A program made the position numbers and the translations under genes. A stretch of DNA of 64,000 nt from Sphingomonas colocasiae. GTDB lineage: Bacteria > Pseudomonadota > Alphaproteobacteria > Sphingomonadales > Sphingomonadaceae. Location: NCBI RefSeq assembly GCF_019880585.1, contig NZ_JAINVV010000011.1:124001-188000 (forward strand), written 5' to 3'. Each line of letters opens with the position of its first letter. Positions within the stretch are counted from its first letter, which is position 1. Shown piece after piece: positions 8,986-16,733 of the stretch. The notes under the pieces were generated by a model. The model was not told where the DNA came from. It did not search any database and saw only the letters and a program-made list of their open reading frames with translations.

Positions 8986-9192
8986 TCAAGCCGACTGGAG
9001 ATTGACCGCGGAGGTCTTGCCGCGGCGATCGGTCTCCAGTTCGTAGCTCAACCGCTGATCCTTGTTGAGCGTCGCCATCCCCGAACGCTCGACGGCGCTG
9101 ATATGGACGAAGCTGTCGCCCGAGCCGTCTTCGTTGGAGATGAAACCATAGCCCTTGTCGGTATTGAAGAATTTGACGGTGCCGATCGGCAT
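8986..9192 (-). CDS. Cold-shock domain protein (CspA family)
   Basis: 68 residues forming a complete cold-shock domain. The RNA-binding motifs are intact: RNP1 as KGYGFIS (about residues 13-19) and RNP2 as SFVHISAV (about 27-34). Such proteins bind single-stranded RNA and DNA and melt RNA secondary structure. An AAGGA ribosome site lies 7 bases before the ATG. The upstream stretch of roughly 100 bases without a gene could be the long leader typical of cspA mRNAs, but I did not fold it. Confidence 0.95.
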   Translation of the reverse strand: MPIGTVKFFNTDKGYGFISNEDGSGDSFVHISAVERSGMATLNKDQRLSYELETDRRGKTSAVNLQSA

Positions 9193-9479
9193 CACGGCTT
9201 CCTTTCGATAAAAATGCGTTTTCCACGGGCATGCGCCGGTGGAGCGAGTAGCGTGGGAGGAAGGATCAGCCGGAGGCATCAAATTCGTCGCAGGCGACGT
9301 TAGCCGGCCCGATATAGGGTATATTCGGCGATCTGGCAATGAAGGGCCGTCACCGATCCGAACCGGCGCCGCGCGGCGGGCCGGCCTCGCCCGCGCGGAA
9401 CGGCGCGAAATCGCGGAGATTTTCCCGGCATTGGCGGCAAGCGGCCCGGTATGGCGCGATGCCGGAATCGTTCCCGTGG

Positions 9480-9794
9480 CTACAGGAAGGGCCCACCCGT
9501 CCGGCCGCGATTGAACATCGCCCGCGCCAGCAATGGACTGGCCGGATCGATCTCTCCCGGCCGCGCGCCTGTCCGATCGCACAATATGACGGCGAAGCGC
9601 GTCCAAAGATCGGGCCGACGGGCTTCGATCGGAAGCGCGTTCAGAAGCGAGGCGAACACATCGCCGGCGGTCTGCCAGCCCGGCGCGTCCGCCATGTCCA
9701 GCGTCACGCCGAACGCGCGCTCGACCGCCTCGATCGCTTCGATCTCATCGCCGTCGCCGCCCAGCCCGACGCTTCTGGAAACATGCTCCGCCAT
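9480..9794 (-). CDS. Hypothetical protein, helical, acyl-carrier-like layout
   Basis: 104 residues. EAVERAFGV, then DVFASLLNAL, and later WTRFAVILCDRTG give alternating helices and a pattern loosely like carrier-protein folds, but there is no DSL phosphopantetheine site. A C-terminal proline/glycine tail follows. Codon use supports a real gene. Function unknown. Confidence 0.55.
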   Translation of the reverse strand: MAEHVSRSVGLGGDGDEIEAIEAVERAFGVTLDMADAPGWQTAGDVFASLLNALPIEARRPDLWTRFAVILCDRTGARPGEIDPASPLLARAMFNRGRTGGPFL

Positions 9795-9878
9795 CGGGCC
9801 GAGGATATCGCAATTCGCCCTTCCCGCCAGCCCGTCACTGAAGCGCAGGCGATCGGATGAAGCGACCCACTCAGACCA

Positions 9879-9917
9879 CTAGGGTCCGGCCCCATTACGG
9901 ATGAGGCCGGCCCCTAG
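9879..9917 (-). terminator. GC-rich hairpin, terminator-like
   Basis: Arms CTAGGGTCCGGCC and GGCCGGCCCCTAG pair at 12 of 13 positions around a 13-base loop. The hairpin overlaps the stop codon of the small minus-strand gene that ends here and precedes the next minus-strand gene. There is no T-run, so it may be a structured barrier rather than a true intrinsic terminator. Confidence 0.5.
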
Positions 9918-10042
9918 GGCATGACGAACCCCACCATGGCGCAGACCAGCGCCAGCACGATGCGCCCTCTGGCGATCGGGCCGGGCCAGCGCCATTTTCG
10001 CGGCCGATCGCCGCGCGGCGGCGGCGGGCGGTCAGTCGACAT
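9914..10042 (-). CDS. Small single-span membrane protein (42 aa)
   Basis: 42 residues: a basic proline-rich N-terminus and one C-terminal hydrophobic segment (IVLALVCAMVGFVM). Its start overlaps the last codons of the upstream membrane-protein gene by 11 bases, suggesting coupling. Such short orphans can be chance frames in GC-rich DNA, but the overlap and hydrophobic helix argue for expression. Confidence 0.4.
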   Translation of the reverse strand: MSTDRPPPPRGDRPRKWRWPGPIARGRIVLALVCAMVGFVMP

Positions 10043-10442
10043 TGGATGCGCTCTCGAACCGGGCCTCGCCGATCCGGTCGCGGTTCCGCGCGGCGAAGCG
10101 GAAGGCGGCGAGCGCGAGGATCGCGGTGGCGGCCAGGATCGCGCCGGGCGCCTGATAGTCGGCGAGCGTGCCACTGTCGCCAACGGTGCGCGTCGCCGCC
10201 ACCATGCCGGTCGCGACGATCACGGTGAGCGCGCTGCGGGCCGGGGTGGGGTCGGCCGGCGGCGGCAGCGCCTTGCGCGATCGCCAGTCGAGGACGAACC
10301 GGACCAGCGCCGCGATCATGAACGCCGTCCAGGCGAACCAGCCCATGGCCGGGGGCAGCACGACAAGATCGAACAGTTGCGCCAGCAGCGCCGCGCCCGC
10401 GATCAGCACCACCGCGCCCGCCAGATGTTTCGCCCTGCTCAT
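10032..10442 (-). CDS. Hypothetical membrane protein
   Basis: 136 residues with likely membrane segments at residues about 8-28, 34-50, 70-85 and 98-117, and a charged stretch (DWRSRKALPPP) between the second and third. The ATG follows a strong GGAGG site. It is divergent from the AhpD-like gene. No family recognised. Confidence 0.7.
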   Translation of the reverse strand: MSRAKHLAGAVVLIAGAALLAQLFDLVVLPPAMGWFAWTAFMIAALVRFVLDWRSRKALPPPADPTPARSALTVIVATGMVAATRTVGDSGTLADYQAPGAILAATAILALAAFRFAARNRDRIGEARFESASNVD

Positions 10443-10459
10443 CCGCCACCTCCGTCCAC

Positions 10460-10499
10460 GATCTTGGCGCCCGTGATCTTGGCGCCCGTGATCATGGCG
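10460..10499 (+). repeat. 15-bp tandem repeat, about 2.6 copies
   Basis: The unit GATCTTGGCGCCCGT occurs twice in perfect tandem, followed by a third partial copy (GATCATGGCG). It lies in the divergent intergenic region between the membrane protein and the AhpD-like gene and could be a small direct-repeat regulatory site or slippage product. Confidence 0.6.
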
Positions 10500-10630
10500 G
10501 CGGCGGGCGAAGGGCGCAACCGGGTGCGCCGCGCGCGGAGATTTTTCGCGCGGCGATGTCACATCCCGCCGCGCCGCCTCGTCATGCGGGAAAGGCCGAT
10601 GACCGGCCCGCATATCGAAAGGAAATCGCC

Positions 10631-11077
10631 ATGACCCGTTTGAACTGGGCCGCCGTCGCCCCCGATGGCGCGAAGGCGCTGTTCGGCGTCCACCACTATA
10701 TCACCACGCGCACCGGCCTGCCGGAGGAGCTGGTCCATCTCGTCTTTCTGCGCGTGTCGCAGATCAACGGCTGCGCCCATTGCATCGATCTCCACACCCG
10801 CGATCTGCTGAAGACGATGCCGGTGGAGATTGTGGCGCTGCTGCCGGTGTGGCGAGAGGTACCGCACCTGTTCGCCGACCGGTATCGCGCGGCGCTGGAC
10901 TGGGCGGAGGAGGTGACCAACCTCAGCATCACTCATGCGTCGGACGAAGCCTATGCAGCCGCGGCGGCGGTGTTCGAGGAGAAGGATCTTGTCGACCTGA
11001 CCATCGCCATCGCCGCGATGAACGCCTTCAACCGGCTGGGCGCCCCCTTTCGCCTGCCCGTGGCGGCGAAGCGCTGA
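10631..11077 (+). CDS. Carboxymuconolactone decarboxylase family protein, AhpD-like
   Basis: 148 residues with the redox motif CAHC inside NGCAHCIDLH (about residues 43-52), the signature of AhpD-like peroxidase partners. The downstream helix HASDEAYAAA and DLTIAIAAMNAFNRL complete the fold. These proteins reduce peroxides or act as adaptors, usually as oligomers in the cytosol. The start lies after a GAAAGGAAA-type site. No alkyl hydroperoxide reductase gene is adjacent. Confidence 0.9.
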   Translation: MTRLNWAAVAPDGAKALFGVHHYITTRTGLPEELVHLVFLRVSQINGCAHCIDLHTRDLLKTMPVEIVALLPVWREVPHLFADRYRAALDWAEEVTNLSITHASDEAYAAAAAVFEEKDLVDLTIAIAAMNAFNRLGAPFRLPVAAKR

Positions 11078-11165
11078 GGGGCGCGCACATTCCGATACAC
11101 GCCGCAACCCACCGCTGCACCGCCCCGAAACGTTGGATCGGGGGAGCAGGTTCACGCCGGACGCT

Positions 11166-12008
11166 TCAATAGTAAATCGTGAACCGCGCCGGCCAAGATC
11201 TTGTCGAAAAGATTCTCGGGGAGGAAGGCTGTGCCACATCCAGATTGGCCACTCTGGCTTTTTGATCGAAACTCCTGACGGTAACCTTGGCAAATCCAAA
11301 ATCAAAACTCTGCGGGAGAGGATCTTTCCTCTGAACAAACTGCCAATTGTCCAGCTTCAGGATCATGCGAGGATTGTCGAACCCCTGAATCACCATCCCG
11401 GGCGTGGAGACCTCCTTCCCCTCCACGACAACCTGATACGCCACATTCGGCCGCCCGGCCCCGCCATTATAGTAAATCAACTCTATATAGCATTTTTCGC
11501 AAAGTGGGGCATTTTCCACAACAGTGAATGGAGACAAGCCACCATCGGCAATACCCTGCGATCGGTTTTTACTGCCGTCCAATATATATGATTCGAAAAC
11601 ATGATTTTGATCAGAGTCGAGAAAGCATAGCTTGAAGCTTTTGCCAAAACTGCTTTTGATATTCCGGTCTATTTTTCTTTCTTCGGTGCAATAAGCCGAA
11701 ATCTCGTTCGCGGCATCGACGGAAAAATGTCTCAGCAAAACCTCTCCGGCAGCAACGTTCCAGGTGATACCGTCGATGCTACCGGTCATCGCCTGACTGA
11801 CGGTGGCCTTGGCCGTGACGCCGATCGGCACCTGGTAGAAACCGGCCTCATCGGAGACGTCGATATTTGTCTGGCTTCCAGGATCACGGGGCAAGGCCAA
11901 CCAGTAATCCCTTTTGAATGCATTTCCCGACTGCGCCGATGCCGGGACGGAACCGATCGGAAAGAGTGCAATGGCCAGTATTGGCGCGATCCAGCGCTTA
12001 ATCGACAT
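11166..12008 (-). CDS. Secreted hypothetical protein (paralogue of the gene at 38543)
   Basis: 280 residues with a signal peptide (IAPILAIALFPIGSVPASAQ). The middle carries cysteine-containing segments ISAYCTEERK, KLCFLDSDQNHVF and ENAPLCEKCYIEL. The segment order YC-(charged)-CF-D-(aspartate/asparagine-rich)-F/ILDGSKN is shared with the protein encoded at 38543, which has AYYCADK, RFCFVDENDDG and IFLLGAKS. AT-richer codons in the 3-prime half differ from neighbours. Function unknown; an extracytoplasmic structural or binding role is only a guess. Confidence 0.75.
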   Translation of the reverse strand: MSIKRWIAPILAIALFPIGSVPASAQSGNAFKRDYWLALPRDPGSQTNIDVSDEAGFYQVPIGVTAKATVSQAMTGSIDGITWNVAAGEVLLRHFSVDAANEISAYCTEERKIDRNIKSSFGKSFKLCFLDSDQNHVFESYILDGSKNRSQGIADGGLSPFTVVENAPLCEKCYIELIYYNGGAGRPNVAYQVVVEGKEVSTPGMVIQGFDNPRMILKLDNWQFVQRKDPLPQSFDFGFAKVTVRSFDQKARVANLDVAQPSSPRIFSTRSWPARFTIYY

Positions 12009-12323
12009 CCGCCTGCTCCATGCGCCCTGGCAGACATCGTCCGGGTGGACGGTGCATCCGCCCGTTATTGCAGGCAGGGATAACCCGATCTCGGCCCGGG
12101 AGGAAAGCAAAATGGCTTGGCTTCGCCGCGACATTGCCGTGCAGGCCTGCCGGACATGCGGGCACAGCCTCTCGTCCTGCGGAACGATCACCGGATCGAC
12201 ATCGAGCTCGGCCGGGCCGGACGCCCCCAGCCGCGCGATCAGCCCATCCGGTGTCCGCCGGTTGCCGATGATCGCGCTGATATGATGCCCCATGCGTGGA
12301 TCATGGCCGAATATGGCGTCGTC
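12009..12323. other. Intergenic region, no supported gene
   Basis: About 315 bases upstream of the secreted-protein gene. It contains an ATG with a good upstream ggaggaaag (57-codon frame from 12111, plus strand), but the predicted peptide is serine/arginine rich and unlike a real protein. No repeat or RNA was seen. Confidence 0.4.
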
Positions 12324-12677
12324 TCAACGGCGCGCCACGCCGGGCTGGCCGGCGCGGACGACGAATTGCGTGGTGCAGGCGATCGTGTCGGGCGCCAGTT
12401 CGTCGCGCACCATGCGCGCGCCGCCTTCCCGCCACAGGGTGAAGGCGCAGCGGTGCCCCTGCGCGTTGGCGCGGCAGGCCATGTTCCGGATATGGAGCTG
12501 CGGCGCGTTCTCGTCCTCGCTGCCGGCATTGTACCACAGCGACGCGAGCGCGCTGCCGTTGTAGATCATGCCGTTGAGTTGCAGATCGCGCCAGAGCGCG
12601 CCGCGAAGCTGGCCGGCCAGCGGCCCCTCCGGAGGCGCCATCGTCGCGGCGGCGAGCAGGATCGGCATGGGAAGCAC
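12324..12677 (-). CDS. Secreted hypothetical protein
   Basis: 117 residues from a GTG start, or 114 from the ATG nine bases later, which is equally likely. The N-terminus (MPILLAAATMA) could be a short signal peptide. Two cysteine pairs appear: MACRANAQGHRCAF and TIACTTQ. The frame ends in GVARR. No family recognised and no clear ribosome site. Confidence 0.55.
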   Translation of the reverse strand: MLPMPILLAAATMAPPEGPLAGQLRGALWRDLQLNGMIYNGSALASLWYNAGSEDENAPQLHIRNMACRANAQGHRCAFTLWREGGARMVRDELAPDTIACTTQFVVRAGQPGVARR

Positions 12678-12768
12678 GGCCAGGCGATGGCATCATCGCG
12701 CGTTCCTCCAAATAGGCGGGATTGCCCCCGGACAACAGGCCATATGGGCCGAGGCATACACCATGGCC

Positions 12769-12822
12769 TTATAACTCAATTTATGCGATAATATGAGTTA
12801 TAAACGGAGATCTTATAACTCA
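12769..12822. promoter_or_regulatory. Triple TTATAACTCA operator of the fic gene
   Basis: TTATAACTCA occurs at 12769-12778 and 12813-12822, with its exact inverse TGAGTTATAA at 12794-12803. The third copy runs into the A of the fic start codon. The AT-rich core contrasts with the surroundings and overlaps the likely promoter and ribosome site (GGAG at 12806-12809). It is most simply read as an operator for autoregulation. Confidence 0.7.
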
Positions 12823-13952
12823 TGCCATGGAACTGGGAACAGCCCGGATGGCCGGATTTCACATGGGACGCAGCGGCGCTGACGGCGCGCGAGGCGCGTT
12901 TCCTGCGGGAGACGGGCATCCAGATCGGCTCGATCCGGCATTTCGACGAACATATCCGCACCGGCATCATCGTCGACATGATGACGGGTGAAGCGCTCGA
13001 TACGTCGGCGATCGAAGGCGAGGTGCTGAACCGGGACAGCGTGCAATCGTCGCTGTTGCGCAATTTCGGCCTGGCGACGGACAATCGGCGGGTTCCCCCG
13101 GCCGAACGCGGCATCGCCGAAATGATGACCGACCTCTATCTGGGATTCGGCAAGCCCCTGTCGCACACCGTCATGCATGCATGGCACCGGATGCTCATGC
13201 AGGGGCGCATCGATCTCCACGGGATCGGCGGCTACCGCACCGGGGGAGACCCGATGCAAGTCGTCTCCGGCTATGTCCATCAGCCCAAAATCCATTTCGA
13301 GGCGCCACCCGCACGGGCGGTGCCGGGGGAAATGGACAGGTTCATCGCCTGGTTCGCCAGCACCGCGCCGGATGGTTCCAATCCCTTGCCCGCCCTTACC
13401 CGCGCAGGCCTCGCACATCTCCATTTCGTGAGCATCCATCCCTATGAGGACGGCAATGGACGCATCGCCCGGGCGCTTGCCGTGAAGGCGTTGGCGCAGG
13501 CCGCCGGCCAGCCCAGCCTGCTGTCGCTTTCGCATGTCATCCATGGCGATCGCCGATCCTATTACGACGCGCTGGAAGCGAACAACAAGCATGTCGCGGT
13601 CACCGACTGGCTGGTCTATTTCGCGGACACGATCCTGGAGGCGCAGGGCCATACGCAACATCTGATCGACTTCCTGATCAGCAAGACCAAGCTCTACGAT
13701 CGTGTCCGGGATATGCTCAACGACCGTCAGGCGCGCGTCGTCGAGCGTATGTTCCGCGAAGGACCGGGCGGGTTCGAGGGTGGGCTCAGCGCCGCCAATT
13801 ATATCAGCATCACGCGCGCCCCGCGCGCCACCGCGACCCGCGACCTCCAGGATCTGGTCGAAAAGGGCGTCTTGACGGTGACGGGCGTACTCAAATCGAC
13901 GCGCTATCATCTGAATATCGGTGATGGCGACGAAGATCTTCGCCACCCCTGA
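12822..13952 (+). CDS. Fic family protein with DUF4172 N-terminus (AMPylase type)
   Basis: 376 residues. The N-terminal part (1-90) matches DUF4172, including the inhibitory motif SAIEGE at residues 62-67, which in class II Fic proteins places a glutamate in the active site. The catalytic Fic motif HPYEDGNGRIAR is at 206-217 with all key residues present (H206, GNGR). The last ~60 residues look like a winged helix (ISITRAPRATATRDLQDLVEKG), a DNA-binding type often found in this subfamily. Fic domains transfer AMP from ATP to protein hydroxyls. The C-terminal helix-turn-helix could bind the triple repeat at its own start. No partner antitoxin gene is adjacent, consistent with built-in inhibition. 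Confidence 0.9.
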   Translation: MPWNWEQPGWPDFTWDAAALTAREARFLRETGIQIGSIRHFDEHIRTGIIVDMMTGEALDTSAIEGEVLNRDSVQSSLLRNFGLATDNRRVPPAERGIAEMMTDLYLGFGKPLSHTVMHAWHRMLMQGRIDLHGIGGYRTGGDPMQVVSGYVHQPKIHFEAPPARAVPGEMDRFIAWFASTAPDGSNPLPALTRAGLAHLHFVSIHPYEDGNGRIARALAVKALAQAAGQPSLLSLSHVIHGDRRSYYDALEANNKHVAVTDWLVYFADTILEAQGHTQHLIDFLISKTKLYDRVRDMLNDRQARVVERMFREGPGGFEGGLSAANYISITRAPRATATRDLQDLVEKGVLTVTGVLKSTRYHLNIGDGDEDLRHP

Positions 13953-13970
13953 GATCCTTCGCGCGCCGCT

Positions 13971-14408
13971 TCACGCGCCCGAAACCGGAATGCTGAAGCG
14001 GCCGCCCCGCAGATAGTCGACAAGGATCGTCTCCACCTGCGCGGTGCTCAGCGCATATTCGGGCGGCGGTGCGGTGATCGCCGCCGCGATGCGCCGCCAT
14101 ATCGTGCCGGCCGCGCGGCTTTCGCGCGCCCGGCGCGCGCCGTGGTCGGTCGTCATGCTGGCGGTGAAGGTGGTGCTCGTCCACCATCCGCCCCGGCGGG
14201 CGACGGCGGACCATGTTTCGCCCCGGCGCGTCGCGCGGACATGATCCTGGGGCCCGCGCGAAAGCATGATCGTCCCGCCCGATCCGGTCCGCGACAGGGT
14301 TTTCAGCGCGGCGCGCAATTCGGCTTCGCTTGCCACCCGCACGGCGTCCCCTTCGGGCAGCGCCAGCATGGCGGGGGGAACGTCCGGATCGTGGCGGGCG
14401 CCGGTCAT
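13971..14408 (-). CDS. Hypothetical protein divergent from the siderophore receptor
   Basis: 145 residues. Visible features are GDAVRVASEAELRAALKTL, a tryptophan-rich WWTST segment and a C-terminal LVDYLRGGRFSIPV. No domain recognised. The frame extends upstream to an ATG at 14486, but that extension would run through the Fur-type box, so the internal ATG is preferred although its ribosome site is weak. Divergence from the iron receptor hints at iron control. Confidence 0.55.
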   Translation of the reverse strand: MTGARHDPDVPPAMLALPEGDAVRVASEAELRAALKTLSRTGSGGTIMLSRGPQDHVRATRRGETWSAVARRGGWWTSTTFTASMTTDHGARRARESRAAGTIWRRIAAAITAPPPEYALSTAQVETILVDYLRGGRFSIPVSGA

Positions 14409-14470
14409 GGGCCGCTTGTGCCATGCCGCCCACCCCGCCGCCAGCCCCCGCGCACAGGCCGTAGCATTCT

Positions 14471-14490
14471 TGCAAATGATTCGCATTTGA
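14471..14490. promoter_or_regulatory. Fur-type iron box
   Basis: TGCAAATGATTCGCATTTGA is a near-palindromic site of Fur type with the AATGATTCGCATT core. It lies 33 bp before the TonB-receptor start codon and upstream of the divergent gene, so it should repress at least the receptor in iron-replete cells. Confidence 0.75.
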
Positions 14491-14523
14491 GTTAGCAGCA
14501 CCCCAACAAGGGGAAACGTAAAA

Positions 14524-16662
14524 ATGATCCGCAAGATGATCGTGGGCCTGTCGCTCTCGGCGGCCACAATCGCGTCCGGCGCGCTCGCGATGGAGCCGGG
14601 CGAGGATGGCAGCGGCGACGACATCATCGTCACCGGGCGCGTCGCCAAGCTCTACCGGGTGGAGGAAACGGCAAGCGGCAAGATGCCGACCGAGCCGCTG
14701 GCGTCGTCGCAGGCGATCACCGTGCTCACCGCCGACCTGATCGCGGACCAGGGCGCGCGCGACGCGCAGGACCTGTATCGCAACATCTCCGGCGTCAGCT
14801 TCTTTTCCTATGCCGGCGTCACCGCGCGCGGATTCCGCCAGCAGGAGAATTTCTACGACGGGCTGCGCGGCGATCCCTATATCGGCTTCGCGGTTCCCCA
14901 GCTTTTCAACATCGAGCGCGTCGAGTTCCTGAAGGGGCCGGCGGGCATGCTGTACGGCCAGTCCGCGCCGGGCGGGCTGTTCAACTATGTGACGAAGAAA
15001 CCGTCGCAGACCTTTTCCGCCTCCGCGCGGATGGTGGCGGGCACCGGCGATCGCTACGGCGCGCAGGCGGAGGTGACGGGGCCGGTCAACGATGTCGTGT
15101 CGCTGCGCGGCGGCGCCTTTTTCGAGGATCGCGATCTGCCGCGCACCTTCGCGGGCAATCGCTCGCTGCTGCTCGATGCCGGCGCCACCTTCGATCTCGG
15201 CATCGCCAGGCTGACGACGCAGGCATGGCGGATCGAACAGGATCTGGCGGCAAACCGCCTGCGCGGCATCGCCGTGGACGCCGATGGGCATTTTCTGGCC
15301 AACCGGCGCTGGAATCACAACGAGCCCAGCGATTTCCTCGATCTCCGCTCCACCGCGCTGCAGGCGAAGCTGGAGATCGAACCGACGGACAATCTGAAGC
15401 TCGACATTGCCGGCCGCCGCATCGACGCGAGCGAGAAGCAGAAATATCACGAGCCGATCACGCTGCTCGACAAGAATGGCGACGGCCGTTTCGACGCGGT
15501 CGCGCGCCAGTATCGCGATCAGTATCGCGGCACCAAAAGCTGGTCGTTCGGCGGCAACGCCGTGTGGTCCGCCGCGATTTCGGACGGGGTTTCGAACCGC
15601 GTGCTCGCGGGCTTCGACTACAGCACCGAGGATGCGACATCGACGGCATCGCAGCTCACCGGCCGGGCGACCGCCGCGATGGGGCTGCCATGCCCGCTCG
15701 ATTTCGCCAACCCCGTCTATCGCGCGTGCGATCCGGCACGATACGCCATGCCCGCCGCGACGACGACGCTGAGCGAAACCAGGCGCAACGGCTTCTACCT
15801 GCTCAACGAACTGACGCTGGGCCGGCTCGTCGCGGTCGCGGGCATCCGCACCGACAGTTTCGAGGATGTCGCCATCGCGGCCAACGGCACGCGCACGGGC
15901 TTCAAGGGCCGCGACGAAACCTACCGGCTCGGCCTGGTGTGGCGCGTGCGCGACGATGTCTCGCTGTTCGGCCAATATGCGACCAGCTTCGAACCGCAAT
16001 CGGCGGCGGCGCAGGATCCGCGCGCCGGCGGCCCCTTCGCCCCGACGACGGGCGACATGATGGAGGGCGGCGTGAAGACCGCGCTGCTGGGCGGCCGCCT
16101 GCAGAGCAGCCTGTCCGTCTACCGGATCAAGCGGCAGAACCTGCTGCAAGCCGATCCGCGCGGCGATCCGGAAGGCGACGGCATCAACAATTCGGTGGCC
16201 TTCGGCGAAGTCACGTCCAAGGGCGTCGATGTCGATATCGCGGCGGACCTCACCGACAATTGGGTGCTGACGCTGACCTATGCGTATAACGATACGCGCG
16301 TCACGAAATCGACGACGCCGGCCAACGGCAATATCACCAATGTCGTCGCGGGCGGCCGCTTCGCCAACGCGCCCAGGAACAAGCTGGGCTTCTGGACGCG
16401 CTACCAGATTCCGGCCGCCGGCCTCGCCTTCGCGCTGGGCGGCGATTATGTGTCGAAGCGGATCAGCCTGTCGAACCAGCCGGTCAATCCCTATTTCATC
16501 TTCGACGGATCGATCACCTGGGCGCGCGGCCCATGGGACGTGCGGCTGCGCGTCGACAATATCCTGGACAAGACCTATGCCGCGTCGGGCTTCAATGATC
16601 GCGGCGGGCATTTCCCCGGTGAGCCGCGCTCGGCCTTTGTGGAAGTGGGATACCGGTTCTGA
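14524..16662 (+). CDS. TonB-dependent siderophore receptor
   Basis: 712 residues, normal for ferric-siderophore receptors. Signal peptide about 1-22 (ALAMEPG). A TonB-box-like DIIVTGR follows near residue 37. The plug domain shows ASSQAITVLTADLI, GVTARGFR and RVEFLKGPAGMLYGQSAPGGLFNYVTKKP, which is the siderophore-receptor signature. The rest is a beta barrel ending in VGYRF with a terminal phenylalanine, as expected for BAM insertion. It should bring a ferric siderophore through the outer membrane using TonB energy. A Fur-type box lies upstream, and the next gene is a PepSY membrane protein, a frequent partner. Confidence 0.95.
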   Translation: MIRKMIVGLSLSAATIASGALAMEPGEDGSGDDIIVTGRVAKLYRVEETASGKMPTEPLASSQAITVLTADLIADQGARDAQDLYRNISGVSFFSYAGVTARGFRQQENFYDGLRGDPYIGFAVPQLFNIERVEFLKGPAGMLYGQSAPGGLFNYVTKKPSQTFSASARMVAGTGDRYGAQAEVTGPVNDVVSLRGGAFFEDRDLPRTFAGNRSLLLDAGATFDLGIARLTTQAWRIEQDLAANRLRGIAVDADGHFLANRRWNHNEPSDFLDLRSTALQAKLEIEPTDNLKLDIAGRRIDASEKQKYHEPITLLDKNGDGRFDAVARQYRDQYRGTKSWSFGGNAVWSAAISDGVSNRVLAGFDYSTEDATSTASQLTGRATAAMGLPCPLDFANPVYRACDPARYAMPAATTTLSETRRNGFYLLNELTLGRLVAVAGIRTDSFEDVAIAANGTRTGFKGRDETYRLGLVWRVRDDVSLFGQYATSFEPQSAAAQDPRAGGPFAPTTGDMMEGGVKTALLGGRLQSSLSVYRIKRQNLLQADPRGDPEGDGINNSVAFGEVTSKGVDVDIAADLTDNWVLTLTYAYNDTRVTKSTTPANGNITNVVAGGRFANAPRNKLGFWTRYQIPAAGLAFALGGDYVSKRISLSNQPVNPYFIFDGSITWARGPWDVRLRVDNILDKTYAASGFNDRGGHFPGEPRSAFVEVGYRF

Positions 16663-16733
16663 ACGCACAGCCCGCCAGACCCAGAGCCAGGAAATCCGGC
16701 GGACGGCGGCTGTGGTGGGCCGTCCACCAATGG

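Noticed and set aside
12111-12285. ATG with a good ribosome site giving a 57-residue frame
   Set aside because: Peptide rich in Ser/Arg with no pattern; more likely chance.
13891-16668. A 925-codon open frame on the minus strand opposite the TonB receptor
   Set aside because: GC-rich DNA keeps antisense frames open; its peptide is low complexity while the plus strand has a complete receptor.
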